This document shows positions 25,254 to 36,752 of a stretch of DNA of 64,000 bases, piece after piece. Every line of letters starts with the position of its first letter. The first letter of the stretch is position 1. Location: the NCBI RefSeq assembly GCF_026107375.2, contig NZ_JAPCIA010000002.1, forward strand, positions 646,001 to 710,000, given 5' to 3'. The notes beneath the pieces were generated by a model. The model saw only the letters and a program-made list of their open reading frames with translations, was not told the origin of the DNA and made no database searches. The translations under genes and the position numbers were made by a program. This stretch comes from Sphingomonas sp. BT-65. Its GTDB lineage: Bacteria; Pseudomonadota; Alphaproteobacteria; Sphingomonadales; Sphingomonadaceae.

Positions 25254-26225
25254 TCAAGAGCGATCGCCCAGGCGATCCCGCACATCCTGCGCGAGCGCGC
25301 CGCGTGCCGTCTTCGCGACGTCGAGCACGCCGAACGACAGGAAGGCGTGGATCGCGCTGTCGTAGCAGCGCCAGCTCGCGTCCACCCCGGCCGCAATCAA
25401 CCGTTCGTAATAGGCACGCGCCTCGTCCTGAAGGGGATCGCAACCGGCGACGACGATCCCGGTCGGCGGCAGGCCGGTCAGATCCCCCGCTTCGAGCGGC
25501 GATACGCAGGGATCGGCGGCGAGGCCTTCCCGCTCGTCGAGATACCAAGCCCGGGCGGCGTCGACCGCGCCGCGCGCCAGGAACAGGTCGCCTTCGCCAT
25601 AATCGATGCGCGACGCGAACGCCTCATGCGGACGGCTGACGTCGGTCATCGGATAGAGCAGCCATTGACCGGCGATCGCCGGGTCGCTGCCGCGCTCCAG
25701 CCAGCTGGCGACGGCAGCGAGATTGCCGCCCGCGCTGTCGCCCATCACGCCGATCCGGTCGGCCCGCAGGCCGAGCTCCGATGCCGCGCCGCGCAGCCAG
25801 GCCAGCGCGGCCGCAACATCTTCCAGCGCGGCGGGGAAGCCATGTTCCGGCGCAAGGCGATAGTCGAGCGAGAGAAAGGCGACGCCGCTCTCGGCGGCGA
25901 GCGCATGGACCAGCACGTCATAATCCGCGATCCCGCCGAGCGACCAGCCACCGCCGTGCAGGAACAGCACGACCGGCTGCAGCGCCACGCCTCGCGACCG
26001 ATAGAGCCGCCCCGGCCGGACACCGTCGCCGCCCGGCACCATGAAGTCGGCGATCTCGCACAACCCCGCTTCGGGCGGTGGTCCGGCGAAGGCGCGGAAG
26101 ATCACCGAGGCATAGGCGCGCGATGCCGCGATCCCGCCGGTGAGCAGGCGATCCCGCCAGCCCGCAATGATGAGCTCGATGCCCTGCAGCAGCTGTCGCG
26201 TCTGTGCGTCCGGTTCGTTGCGCAT
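25254..26225 (-). CDS. Alpha/beta hydrolase, hormone-sensitive-lipase type
   Basis: The 323-residue enzyme has the oxyanion motif HGGGW at about 93, the nucleophile motif GDSAGGN at about 166, and later Asp and His (AIHAFLSFG near 295), which is the HSL/acetyl-esterase (family IV) layout. It would hydrolyse small esters or lactones in the cytoplasm; there is no signal peptide. GGAGGGGG lies 8 nt before the ATG at 26225. It follows the TonB receptor gene by 19 nt on the same strand, so it probably processes what that receptor imports. Confidence 0.9.
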   Translation of the reverse strand: MRNEPDAQTRQLLQGIELIIAGWRDRLLTGGIAASRAYASVIFRAFAGPPPEAGLCEIADFMVPGGDGVRPGRLYRSRGVALQPVVLFLHGGGWSLGGIADYDVLVHALAAESGVAFLSLDYRLAPEHGFPAALEDVAAALAWLRGAASELGLRADRIGVMGDSAGGNLAAVASWLERGSDPAIAGQWLLYPMTDVSRPHEAFASRIDYGEGDLFLARGAVDAARAWYLDEREGLAADPCVSPLEAGDLTGLPPTGIVVAGCDPLQDEARAYYERLIAAGVDASWRCYDSAIHAFLSFGVLDVAKTARGALAQDVRDRLGDRS

Positions 26226-26244
26226 GCTGGTCACCCCCTCCATG

Positions 26245-28545
<2,301 letters not shown>

Positions 28546-28648
28546 TCCGCCTCCCCGATCGGATTCTGCGCCGACTTGCGAGGATTTTAGAAGCAGGACC
28601 GGCGGTCGGTCGATGACACTCAGCGTCAGTTTTAAGGGACAATTTCGC

Positions 28649-29692
28649 TCATGTCGAAAGCCCGCGCTGGTCGGGTCCGGCGGCGTAGCGGGCCGGCGTC
28701 GTTCCGTTCCACGCCTTGAACGCCCGTGCGAAGCTGCGCCCGTCGGAGAAACCGAGCTGCTCGGCGACATCGCCGGGATGCCGCCGGCCGGCAAGCAGTG
28801 CCCGCGCCTGCGCGTTGAGCACCTCGGCACGCAAGTCCCGGAAGGTCAGCGAGGTTTCGGCGAGGCGGCGACGCAGCGTCGCGACACTGACGCCGAGCAG
28901 CCGCGCAACCTGTGCCTGTCCGGTCGCACCGCTGATCAGCGCCGCTCTTACCCGGCCCGGAATATCGCGCGGTTCGGTGGCACGCTCGCGTTCCGCGATC
29001 AGCGCGGCGATTACCTCATAGATGTGCGCCGCGCCTCCTGCCTTTGCGACGTCCGCGACCACCGGCAGGCGCGCGGCGGCGAGATCATAGTCGAGCATAT
29101 AGACCGAGCTGTTGCGGCGGACCGGCGCTTTCCAGATGGCGAGGAAGCCGTCGGGTGCACCGCGCACGGCGCGCCGCGTCCGGACCGAGCGCAGTTCGGC
29201 CTCGAGGTCCATTCCCGTCGCACATGAGAACAGCGCGTTGAGGAAAATGAGCACGCCCTCCATCGGTCCGTGGATCGCGGCGCTTTCCCGGTCGACGGCA
29301 TAAGGGAAGCCTACATCGTCGACGATATAGGCGATGGTGTCGCGGCGTCGCTCCACCCGGTTGTAGTCGCCGCCGTGGACGAGATTGTAGGCGCGGGCGA
29401 TGCGGCGCATCGCATCCTCGAGGTCGCGGGCGCCACGCATCGTTTCGACGACGAAATCGTTCGTGCCAGGTTTCAGGATACGGCGAGAAAGATGACAGGT
29501 CTCGTCCTGACCGGCCACCGCGAGGCGTTGCACCAGGCGGAAATAGTCGCCCAACGCGATCCGCCCGCCCGCGGCCGGCAATACCTCACCGAGCGAAGCG
29601 GCATAATCGCAGAGCGCGGAGACCTCGGCGGCAGGCAGTTGCAGCCGCACGGCGATATCCGGCAGCGCTGGTGTCTCGCCACCCTTTCCCAT
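28649..29692 (-). CDS. AraC-family transcriptional regulator
   Basis: The 347-residue protein has an N-terminal AraC ligand-binding-like domain of the OruR/ArgR type (LHGG-like centre at YNLVHGGDYNRVERRRDTI). The C-terminal two-helix-turn-helix domain is at about 240-335 (VARLLGVSVATLRRRLAE, PGDVAEQLGFSDGRSFARAF, KAWNGTTPARYA). It lies 103 nt upstream of the TonB receptor gene and probably activates it in response to the imported compound. Confidence 0.9.
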   Translation of the reverse strand: MGKGGETPALPDIAVRLQLPAAEVSALCDYAASLGEVLPAAGGRIALGDYFRLVQRLAVAGQDETCHLSRRILKPGTNDFVVETMRGARDLEDAMRRIARAYNLVHGGDYNRVERRRDTIAYIVDDVGFPYAVDRESAAIHGPMEGVLIFLNALFSCATGMDLEAELRSVRTRRAVRGAPDGFLAIWKAPVRRNSSVYMLDYDLAAARLPVVADVAKAGGAAHIYEVIAALIAERERATEPRDIPGRVRAALISGATGQAQVARLLGVSVATLRRRLAETSLTFRDLRAEVLNAQARALLAGRRHPGDVAEQLGFSDGRSFARAFKAWNGTTPARYAAGPDQRGLST

Positions 29693-30185
29693 TAGAAGAG
29701 GATGCGTTCTTTTACTGGTTCAGGCAAGCGGCGGCCTACAACCGCGTAAGCGCTTTTCCATGTCCGCATGCTCATCCCGCGCTCAACGTCAGCTCTCAGG
29801 TTCAGCAGAACCCATGCCGAACGACCGAAATCGGGGCGCGAGGCGGACTGGCGGCTGATGTCACAAGCAGTCCAGCTGCTTTTGGGCCGTTTGCCGGCTG
29901 TCGGCTTTTGGGTGTCGGACCGTGAAAGCGGACATGATTGATGCAAGGTGTAGATCGGCACGACGTGGTCGCCAGCTGTCGATTCGACTTCACACCGCGC
30001 CGGGCACGAACGAAACAATACCTGGGCGGCACCTTTGCCTTGCCGACTGTTTCAACGCCCGCGGCAGTCATGCAAAAAAATTTCGTCGGCGGATGAGGGA
30101 TGAGGGAATTGGCTGCGTATTAGAGGTGCGTGCTGCGCGTGCGCAAGATCGCCTTAAATAATTGAAATATAAGGCAGAATACGTC
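29693..30185. other. Intergenic region upstream of the third receptor locus
   Basis: No gene is supported here. It holds a degenerate repeat copy at about 29780-29848 (CAACGTCAGCTCTCAGG, CCGAACGACCGAAATCGGGGCGCG). From about 30080 the base composition becomes AT-rich ahead of the receptor promoter. Confidence 0.6.
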
Positions 30186-30191
30186 TTGACC

Positions 30192-30201
30192 TGTATATAC
30201 A
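30192..30201. promoter_or_regulatory. Putative HutC-type operator in the receptor promoter
   Basis: The perfect palindrome TGTATATACA directly follows a TTGACC -35-like hexamer (30186-30191). It is of the type bound by GntR/HutC regulators. A near match (TGTCTATACA) lies at the start of the GntR gene at 35242-35251. Confidence 0.6.
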
Positions 30202-30245
30202 ATCGGTGTTCCTTCGCCCCATAACAAGGGTCAGGGAGCATTGGC

Positions 30246-32954
30246 ATGAGCAAGAAGGGAGCGCTGCTTGTCGGCGCCGCGATGATCGCGGCCTATTCCA
30301 CGCCGGTGCAGGCACAGACGCAGGCGCAGACAGAGCCCGCCGACACGGCGGCGACCAGTGAACCGGGCGGCGAGATCGTCGTCACCGGATCGCGTATCCG
30401 CCGGCAGGACCTCGCCGGCGTCGGACCGGCCACCGTCATCGGCGCCGAGCAGATCGAGAACACCGGCATCGTCAACATCGAGACCGTGCTCCAGCGCCTC
30501 CCCGCCAATGCGGGCTTTGCCGGCAATCAGACCTCGGCTTATTGGACGGGCAACGGCTACGGCACCGCGCAAGTCAATTTGCGTGGCCTCGGCATCAAGC
30601 GCACCCTCGTGCTGCTCAACGGCCGGCGGCTCGTCGCGGGCGGCACCGGCGCCAACTCGTCGCCCGACCTCAACATGATCCCGGTGGTCGCGCTCGCGCG
30701 CACCGACGTGCTCAAGGACGGCGCCTCGGCGATCTACGGCGCCGACGCGATGGCGGGTGTGGTCAACCTGATCACCCGCACCGACTATGAGGGGCTCGGC
30801 ATCAGCGTCCGCCAGGGCATCACCGAACGCGGCGACGGCTCTGATTTCACCGCCGATCTGATCTGGGGCATCCGCAACGACCGTGGCGGCTTCATGGCCG
30901 CGGCGACCTATCAAAAGACGGAAGCGGTCAACATGGCGAGCCGGGCGCCGTGCTCGCTCGCCGAAGTGACCCCGGGCTCGCTGTCCTGCGTCAACAGCGC
31001 CTCGACCATCGGCGGGCGCGCGGTGCTGCCCAATGGCCAGCAGATCAACTTCAACCAGGTGCCCGGCGGCAACGGCAATTTCTATGAGCCGTACAGCGCG
31101 GCCAAGCACAACTTCAATTCGGCGCCGTTCCTCAATGCGGTGAGCCCGGTCGAGCGCGTGAGCACCGCCTTCTTCGCCGACTATGACCTGACCGACGACA
31201 TCGAGGCATTCGGCGAGTTCCTCTACACTTATCGCAAGTCCAACCAGATCGCGACGCCGGGCACCTTGCGGAACCTCGCCATCTCGGCGAGCAATCCCAC
31301 CAATCCGACGGGCCAGAACATCGTCCTCATCCAGCGCCGTCTCGCCGAGCCCGGCCCCCGGCAGTTCTTCCAGGAGACCGATACCTGGCAGGGCACGTTC
31401 GGGCTGCGCGGCAAGCTCGCCAACAACTGGGCCTGGGAAGTGGCCGGCAGCTTCGGCCGCAACACCGCAGTCGACGGCTCGACCAACATCGCCAACCTCG
31501 AGCGCGTCGCGAACACGCTCGACACCAGCAAGTGCAGCCTGGCGGCGGGCGCCGCCATCCCCTGCGCCGACTATCTCGGCTTCGGCGACCTGACGCCGGC
31601 GGCGCTCGACTATATCCTGTTCACTTCGCGCGACCGCGGCGGCAACGAGCTCGCCACCGTCACCGCCGACATCAACGGCGATCTCTTCCGGCTGCCGGCC
31701 GGCCCGGTCGCGTTTGCGGCGGGCGCGGTCTACCGCAAGGAAAAGGGCTGGCGCGACCCCGATCCGCTGACGGTGCTCGGCGTCGCCAACACCAACCAGC
31801 AGGATCCGATCTCGGGCTCGAGCACTGCCAAGGAAGCCTATCTCGAGCTCTCGGTCCCGGTGCTCGCCAACACGCCCTTCTTCAAGGCGCTGACGCTCGA
31901 CGGCGCGGTCCGCTATTCGAACTACGACCTGTTCGGCAGCGACTGGAACTACAAGCTGAGCGCCGACTGGATGATCAACGACGATATCCGCCTGCGCGGC
32001 ACCTATGGCACGGGCTTTCGTATCCCCAACGTGCCCGAGCTGTTCGGCGGCGTGTCCGAAGGCAATCTCACCACGACCGATCCGTGCAGCCGCTATTCGA
32101 CCAGCGGCAACGCGACGCTGATCGCCAACTGCCAGGCCTCGGGCGTCCCCGCCAATTACGTCCAGCTCGGCACCACCATCCTCACCACCGTCGGCGGCAA
32201 CGAAAACCTCAAGCCCGAGAGCTCGAAAAGCTGGACGATCGGAACCGTGATCCAGCCCAAGGGCCTCGTGCCCGGCCTGTCGCTCACCGCCGACTGGTTC
32301 GACCTCGACATCAAGAGCGCGATCCGCGCGATTCCGGGGTCAACCAAGCTCGCGGTCTGCTACACCAGCGCCAACCTGTCGCACCCGTTCTGCGGCGACT
32401 TCACACGCAGCCCGCTCACCGGCGAGGTCACCTATCTGTCGGCGCAGCCGATCAACACCGGGCGTGAGCAGATGAACGGGCTCGACCTCGGCCTCGTCTA
32501 CGACCGCAAGGTCGGCACGGTCGCGCTGTCGGTGGACCTCAACGTCACCTATCTCAACAAATATGTCGTGCTGCCCTTCCCCGGCGGCGATCCGATCCCG
32601 TTTGACGGCTTTATCGGCGGCGGCAACGGCGGCTATGCCAAGTGGCGCGGCTATGGCGTGGTGACCGCGCGCAAGGACGGCTTCAGCGCAACCTGGTCGA
32701 CGCAATGGATCGGCAAGGCAACCGATTTCAACGCCGCGCCGGGCGATATCGGCTACCGCACGCCGAACGTGTTCTACCACAATGCGCAGCTCGCCTACGA
32801 GATCAACGAGCGCACGCGCTTCCAGATCGGCGTCGACAACCTCTTCGATCGCAAGGCACCCTATATCCAGAGCTTCACCGATGCGAACACGGACACCATG
32901 ACCTACGACCTCCTCGGACGGCGCTTCTATGTCGGTTTCCGCACAGGCTTCTGA
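30246..32954 (+). CDS. TonB-dependent outer-membrane receptor
   Basis: The 902-residue receptor has a signal peptide (AAMIAAYSTPVQAQ), TonB box EIVVTGSRIRR, plug (LRGLGIKRTLVLLNGRRLV, IYGADAMAGVVNLITRT) and barrel with the C-terminal FYVGFRTGF. AGGGAG lies upstream of the ATG. Its end overlaps the first PepSY gene by 26 nt. With two PepSY proteins and a HutC-type repressor it forms a compact locus. Similar sphingomonad loci are often linked to histidine/imidazole or metal-chelate uptake, but nothing here fixes the ligand. Confidence 0.93.
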   Translation: MSKKGALLVGAAMIAAYSTPVQAQTQAQTEPADTAATSEPGGEIVVTGSRIRRQDLAGVGPATVIGAEQIENTGIVNIETVLQRLPANAGFAGNQTSAYWTGNGYGTAQVNLRGLGIKRTLVLLNGRRLVAGGTGANSSPDLNMIPVVALARTDVLKDGASAIYGADAMAGVVNLITRTDYEGLGISVRQGITERGDGSDFTADLIWGIRNDRGGFMAAATYQKTEAVNMASRAPCSLAEVTPGSLSCVNSASTIGGRAVLPNGQQINFNQVPGGNGNFYEPYSAAKHNFNSAPFLNAVSPVERVSTAFFADYDLTDDIEAFGEFLYTYRKSNQIATPGTLRNLAISASNPTNPTGQNIVLIQRRLAEPGPRQFFQETDTWQGTFGLRGKLANNWAWEVAGSFGRNTAVDGSTNIANLERVANTLDTSKCSLAAGAAIPCADYLGFGDLTPAALDYILFTSRDRGGNELATVTADINGDLFRLPAGPVAFAAGAVYRKEKGWRDPDPLTVLGVANTNQQDPISGSSTAKEAYLELSVPVLANTPFFKALTLDGAVRYSNYDLFGSDWNYKLSADWMINDDIRLRGTYGTGFRIPNVPELFGGVSEGNLTTTDPCSRYSTSGNATLIANCQASGVPANYVQLGTTILTTVGGNENLKPESSKSWTIGTVIQPKGLVPGLSLTADWFDLDIKSAIRAIPGSTKLAVCYTSANLSHPFCGDFTRSPLTGEVTYLSAQPINTGREQMNGLDLGLVYDRKVGTVALSVDLNVTYLNKYVVLPFPGGDPIPFDGFIGGGNGGYAKWRGYGVVTARKDGFSATWSTQWIGKATDFNAAPGDIGYRTPNVFYHNAQLAYEINERTRFQIGVDNLFDRKAPYIQSFTDANTDTMTYDLLGRRFYVGFRTGF

Positions 32955-33687
32955 GGCGCCCCGGACGGTGCGCAGCAAGGTCCGCTGGCCGCTCGTCGCG
33001 CGGCGCACGCACAAGTGGCTCGCGCTGCTGGTCGGGGTCCAGGTCGTGCTGTGGACGCTCACCGGCTTCTACATGGTCGTCGTCCATATCGACACGATCC
33101 ATGGCGACCACCTCGTCCGCGCGCCCGCCGTGCAGCCGTTCGACTTGTCCGGAATCGTCCCGCCGGCGCGCATCGTGGCGGCGGAACCGGAAAGCTCGGA
33201 GCTGCGGCTCCAGCGCTATTTCGACCGGCCGGTCTGGCGTGCCGAGACGCCCGCGGGCCTCGCCCTGTTCGACGCGCACACGGGCGTGCGCCTCCCGCCG
33301 CCGACCGAACGCGACATCCGCCTGCTGGCACGGCGGATCTATGCGGGAGCCGGAGACATCGTGTCGGTGCGCCTGCTGACCACGGCGCCGCAGGAGATGC
33401 AGTCGCGCAAGCCGCCCTATTGGCAGGTCGAGTTCCAAGGCTGGAACCGCCCGACGCTCTATCTGTCGCCGGCCACCGGGGAACTGATCTCGCGGCGCCA
33501 CAATCTCTGGCGCATCTTCGACTTCGCCTGGATGCTCCACATCATGGACTATGACGCGCGCACCGACGTCAACAATTCGCTCCTTCGGGTCGCGACCTGG
33601 AGCGCATTCGCGATGGCGCTGAGCGGTGCCTGGCTGCTCGTCTGGGCCTTCCCGCGGCGCAAGAAGAAAAAGAAGGCAGCGGCATGA
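32929..33687 (+). CDS. PepSY-domain membrane protein 1
   Basis: The 252-residue protein has an N-terminal membrane segment (THKWLALLVGVQVVLWTLTGFYMVVV), two PepSY-like stretches in the periplasmic part (RAETPAGLALFDAHTGVRL; YWQVEFQGWNRPTLYLSPATGELI) and a C-terminal helix (MALSGAWLLVWAF) followed by a Lys-rich tail. The HKWL and MLHIMD histidines resemble the heme/ferric-reductase-like PepSY_TM family. It starts inside the receptor gene and its stop overlaps the next start (ATGA), so the three genes are translationally coupled. Confidence 0.87.
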   Translation: MSVSAQASEAPRTVRSKVRWPLVARRTHKWLALLVGVQVVLWTLTGFYMVVVHIDTIHGDHLVRAPAVQPFDLSGIVPPARIVAAEPESSELRLQRYFDRPVWRAETPAGLALFDAHTGVRLPPPTERDIRLLARRIYAGAGDIVSVRLLTTAPQEMQSRKPPYWQVEFQGWNRPTLYLSPATGELISRRHNLWRIFDFAWMLHIMDYDARTDVNNSLLRVATWSAFAMALSGAWLLVWAFPRRKKKKKAAA

Positions 33688-34424
33688 AGCGCATCCGGCT
33701 CTCCCCGCTGCTCTTCCGCCGCATTCACAAATGGGTCGGATTGATCCTCGGCGCTCAGTTCCTGCTCTGGGCGCTGAGCGGTTCGATGATGGCGCTGCTC
33801 GACATGGGCGAGGTCGGCGGCCACGACATGCCTGCCGCGCATGCGCACCCCCTGCCGGCCGAGACCGCTTTCGTCGACCCCTCGCGGCTTGCGGCCCATG
33901 GACCGGTATCGGGACTGACGCTGCGCGATCTCGTCGGCCGGCCGGTCTACGAGCTGCGCACGGCCGGCGGTGTGCGGCTCGTCGATGCGATCGACGGCCA
34001 GCGCGTCGCGATCGATGCCGAGGTCGCGCAGGCGGTCGCCTCGATGGCCAATGAAGCGCCCGTCCGGGACGTGGCGCGGCTGGACAGGCCCAATCTCGAG
34101 GCGCGCGAGCATTCGGGGCCGATGTGGCGCGTGAACTTTGCCGACAAGGCCAACAGCAGCGCCTATGTCTCCGCCGAAACCGGCCGCTTCCTCGTGATGC
34201 GCGGCGACACGTGGCGGACCTGGGACTTCTTCTGGATGCTTCACAACATGGATTATGTGACGCGGACCAGCTTCAACCATCCGCTGATCATCTTCGTCGC
34301 GTTCGGCGTGCTCTGGATGTCGGGGACCGGCTTCTACCTCCTGTTCAAGAGTTTCCGCGCCGCCGATTTCCGCTGGCTGCGACGGCGCCGGCGCACGCCC
34401 GCGAACTCCACCGCCTCGATCTAG
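33684..34424 (+). CDS. PepSY-domain membrane protein 2
   Basis: The 246-residue protein is built like its neighbour: RRIHKWVGLILGAQFLLWALSG as the first helix, a periplasmic PepSY region (MWRVNFADKANSSAYVSAETGRFL), then FFWMLHNMDYVTR and a C-terminal helix (PLIIFVAFGVLWMSGTGFYLLF). It is a diverged duplicate of the preceding gene and overlaps it by 4 nt. The pair may transfer electrons to, or release, the imported ligand's metal; that is inference. The GntR gene is convergent 3 nt downstream. Confidence 0.87.
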   Translation: MKRIRLSPLLFRRIHKWVGLILGAQFLLWALSGSMMALLDMGEVGGHDMPAAHAHPLPAETAFVDPSRLAAHGPVSGLTLRDLVGRPVYELRTAGGVRLVDAIDGQRVAIDAEVAQAVASMANEAPVRDVARLDRPNLEAREHSGPMWRVNFADKANSSAYVSAETGRFLVMRGDTWRTWDFFWMLHNMDYVTRTSFNHPLIIFVAFGVLWMSGTGFYLLFKSFRAADFRWLRRRRRTPANSTASI

Positions 34425-34427
34425 CGG

Positions 34428-35237
34428 TCAGGCGCCCGGCACCGCGAAGCTGGCCGAGAGCTCGAAGCGGCTCGCCGGATGGGTGAGCCAGGCATGGGAG
34501 ACCAGCCGCCCCCGGCTCCAGGTCTGACGGATCATGACGAGGACAGGCTCGCCGTCGCTGAGGCCCAGCAGGGTGCGGGTCGGATCGTCGGGCATCGCCG
34601 CGCGCACCCGGTGCTCGACACGTTCAAGCGGCGCGATCCGCGTCAGATATTCGTTCGGCGTGGTGCGGGTGAAATCCATGTCGCCATAGTCCGGCGCCGC
34701 CGAGGCCAGCACGACGCGCTCCTCGAGCTGGATCGGAAACTCGGCCTCATGGTGCACGATGATCGAATGGAAGAGGCGCGTGCCGGCCGCCACGCCCATC
34801 AGCGCCGCGGTATCGGCCGCCGCCTTCACCGCCTCATTCTGCACGACCCTCGCCCGATAGGCGTGACCGCGCGTCCGGACCTCGTCGGCGATGTTGCGGA
34901 TTTCGATCATGTGCCCGATCGGCCGGGGCTCGGCGACGAACGAGCCGCTCCCGGCCCGCCGCACCAGCACCCCGGCGCTCTGCAGCTCTCGAAGCGCGCG
35001 GTTCGCCGTCATGCGGGACACGGCGAAGCGGGACACCAGCTCGGCTTCCGACGGCACGCGGTCGCCTGGCCGCAGCGTTCCATTCTTGATCGCGTCGCGG
35101 ATAAACAGCTTGATCGCCGCGTAGCGCGGCGCCTCGCCTGCGCCGTTGGCCGTTCGTCCGCTCTCGGGGTCTGTGCCTGCTGCCTCGCCGGCCGGGTTCG
35201 CCTTCGATTCCGTGCGTCTGGCCGCGGTCGCTGTCAT
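34428..35237 (-). CDS. GntR-family regulator, HutC subfamily
   Basis: The 269-residue protein has an N-terminal GntR winged helix (RYAAIKLFIRDAIKNGTLRP, VSRMTANRALRELQSAGVLV) and a C-terminal UTRA ligand-binding domain (PNEYLTRIAPLERVEHRVRA, LVMIRQTWSRGRLVSHAWL). I prefer the ATG at 35237; the longer frame begins with a GTG at 35273. A TGTCTATACA site sits 5 bp before that ATG, which suggests autorepression. It most likely represses the receptor-PepSY operon via the related palindrome at 30192. Confidence 0.88.
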   Translation of the reverse strand: MTATAARRTESKANPAGEAAGTDPESGRTANGAGEAPRYAAIKLFIRDAIKNGTLRPGDRVPSEAELVSRFAVSRMTANRALRELQSAGVLVRRAGSGSFVAEPRPIGHMIEIRNIADEVRTRGHAYRARVVQNEAVKAAADTAALMGVAAGTRLFHSIIVHHEAEFPIQLEERVVLASAAPDYGDMDFTRTTPNEYLTRIAPLERVEHRVRAAMPDDPTRTLLGLSDGEPVLVMIRQTWSRGRLVSHAWLTHPASRFELSASFAVPGA

Positions 35238-35241
35238 GAGT

Positions 35242-35251
35242 TGTCTATACA
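35242..35251. promoter_or_regulatory. Second putative HutC-type operator
   Basis: TGTCTATACA, one base from the TGTATATACA palindrome at 30192, overlaps the expected translation-initiation region of the GntR gene. This suggests autoregulation. Confidence 0.5.
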
Positions 35252-35394
35252 GCCCATCCGAAATCCGCGCCACGGTTTCGCGAGGCGCGCCGGAGAAAAG
35301 TCTTGCTCCATTTCGGTAGCGTGCATGCGAACAATCCCGATCGCGCGGCGACGCCGCTTCCTACCGAATCATTCCCGCGGGCGGCCCGCCCGGG

Positions 35395-35580
35395 TTATTG
35401 CCTGGTGATCGCGGTGATCTCTCCGGAACCGCCCTTGAGCTTGAGATTGAACGCCACCCTGTCGCCGACCTTCACGCGGCCGGTCAGCCCCGCCGCCGCC
35501 TTGAATCCCATCGTCACTGCCGGCCAGTTCGCCTCGTGGATCGGCCCGTGGTCGAGCGTGATCGATGCGGTTTCGCCTTC
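35395..35580 (-). pseudogene. CusF-like copper-binding domain without its own start
   Basis: Sixty-one codons read in the same frame as the upstream DUF411 gene, directly after its TAG at 35581-35583, and end in TAA at 35395. The residues TLDHGPIHEANWPAVTMGF and VKVGDRVAFNLKL match the core of CusF-type periplasmic copper/silver chaperones. The Trp and one Met of the usual WPxMTM are kept, but the first Met is Val here. The signal peptide and first strand are missing and there is no usable start, so it is either a deletion remnant or the second half of a fusion interrupted by an amber codon. Confidence 0.7.
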
Positions 35581-36027
35581 CTAGCCGCCGTGGCGGGCAA
35601 AGACCTTCTTGCCGCCCGGTCCGAAGGCGAAGACGATGAACGGCTGCGCGCGCTGGCCGGGGACTTCCATTCCCGGAGAGCCGAGCGGCATGCCGGCAAC
35701 CGCGAGCCCCGTCACCCCTTTCGGGCGCTGCGCGAGCGCGCGCTTCATGTCGGCGATCGGGACATGGCCTTCGAACGCCATGCCGTCGATGATCGCGGTG
35801 TGGCAGGAGGCGAGATCGGCGGGCATGCCGAACCGCTTGTGGAGCGCCTTCCGTTGCGCATCGTCGATCATGCGCACCTGCCGTCCGAATTGCGCCCGCA
35901 CCTGCTGCGTCCATTTCTCGCAGCACCCGCAGCCCGGATCGCGGTGAACCGCGATCTGCTGGGCGGTCAGCGCCGCTGCGGGAAGGCCGAGCGCCAACGC
36001 AGCCAAGACAATCCTGATCCGTCTCAT
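35581..36027 (-). CDS. DUF411 copper-binding protein
   Basis: The 148-residue exported protein has a signal peptide (VLAALALGLPAAALTAQ), then the DUF411 metal motif DPGCGCCEKW, a later conserved Cys/His (LASCHTAIIDGMAFEGHVP) and LAVAGMPLGSPGME. DUF411 proteins occur in copper resistance clusters and probably bind copper in the periplasm. The ATG at 36027 is 7 nt after GGGAG. A promoter-like motif shared by the whole island lies at 36107-36132. Confidence 0.88.
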   Translation of the reverse strand: MRRIRIVLAALALGLPAAALTAQQIAVHRDPGCGCCEKWTQQVRAQFGRQVRMIDDAQRKALHKRFGMPADLASCHTAIIDGMAFEGHVPIADMKRALAQRPKGVTGLAVAGMPLGSPGMEVPGQRAQPFIVFAFGPGGKKVFARHGG

Positions 36028-36106
36028 TCTCATCTCCCGCGTCCCCGCTCCATCGTCATGCAGGTGAAGCGTCATAGCTGTCCATCACCGGACGCGCTCA
36101 CCAGTC

Positions 36107-36132
36107 TTACGCAGACCATAGGTCCGCCCCTC
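36107..36132 (-). promoter_or_regulatory. Copper-island ECF promoter motif, site 1 (DUF411)
   Basis: On the minus strand GAGGG (36132-36128) is followed after 11 nt by GTCTGCGTAA (36116-36107). The -10-like block is identical to that of the CnrY-like gene. The DUF411 start is 79 nt downstream. Confidence 0.7.
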
Positions 36133-36208
36133 GGATTTTCTCTCTGCCGCACCTGAGATCGGCGCTGATCGAGCAGAGTGATTCTGCTGGCGCGGACAGA
36201 TCAGATCA

Positions 36209-36655
36209 TCACCGGCGCGCCAGGATCGCCTTCATCTGCTCGATCTCCTCGGCTTGCGACCGGATGATTCCGGCGCACAGCGTCTTGATCTCCGGGTCGC
36301 GGATCGACGCCTCGCGGCACATCAGGATCGCGCCCGAATGGTGCGGGATCATCGAGCGCAGAAAGGCAGTGTCGCCGATCGTCGTCTGGGTGCGGATCAG
36401 CGCGAACGCGATCAGGAACACGGCGGCCGCGCCGGCAATCAGCGCGCCGTTGGCGGCCCTGGACGGGAACATGTGGCGCATCGCGAGGATCATCAGCACC
36501 ACCATCGGCGCGACCATCATCAGCGTCATGTAGAGCATGTTGAGGTTGTTGTAGAAGCTCGACAGGCGGTCGATCATCACGAACATCACCAGGTACATGA
36601 TGATGCCGCTGACCAGGGTCTGCAGCGCGAGGCTGGCATAGGCGTTCTTCGTCAT
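36209..36655 (-). CDS. Membrane-anchored DUF305 protein
   Basis: The 148-residue protein has three hydrophobic segments in its first 90 residues, then a DUF305-type ferritin-like helical domain (FLRSMIPHHSGAILMCREA, GIIRSQAEEIEQMKAIL). The MIPHHSGAILM motif is the hallmark of this family, which is frequent in copper clusters and thought to bind metal through His and Met. AAGGAGAG precedes the ATG. It lies 97 nt after copB on the same strand, so it is probably part of the copA-copB transcript. Confidence 0.88.
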   Translation of the reverse strand: MTKNAYASLALQTLVSGIIMYLVMFVMIDRLSSFYNNLNMLYMTLMMVAPMVVLMILAMRHMFPSRAANGALIAGAAAVFLIAFALIRTQTTIGDTAFLRSMIPHHSGAILMCREASIRDPEIKTLCAGIIRSQAEEIEQMKAILARR

Positions 36656-36752
36656 GGCGCGTCTCTCCTTGGGATTTCCCGCAGGGGTAAGCGCCGGATG
36701 CCTACGCCCCGCGCATGTGGCTGTCGTGCCTGTCCTCCACGTCCTTCATCAT

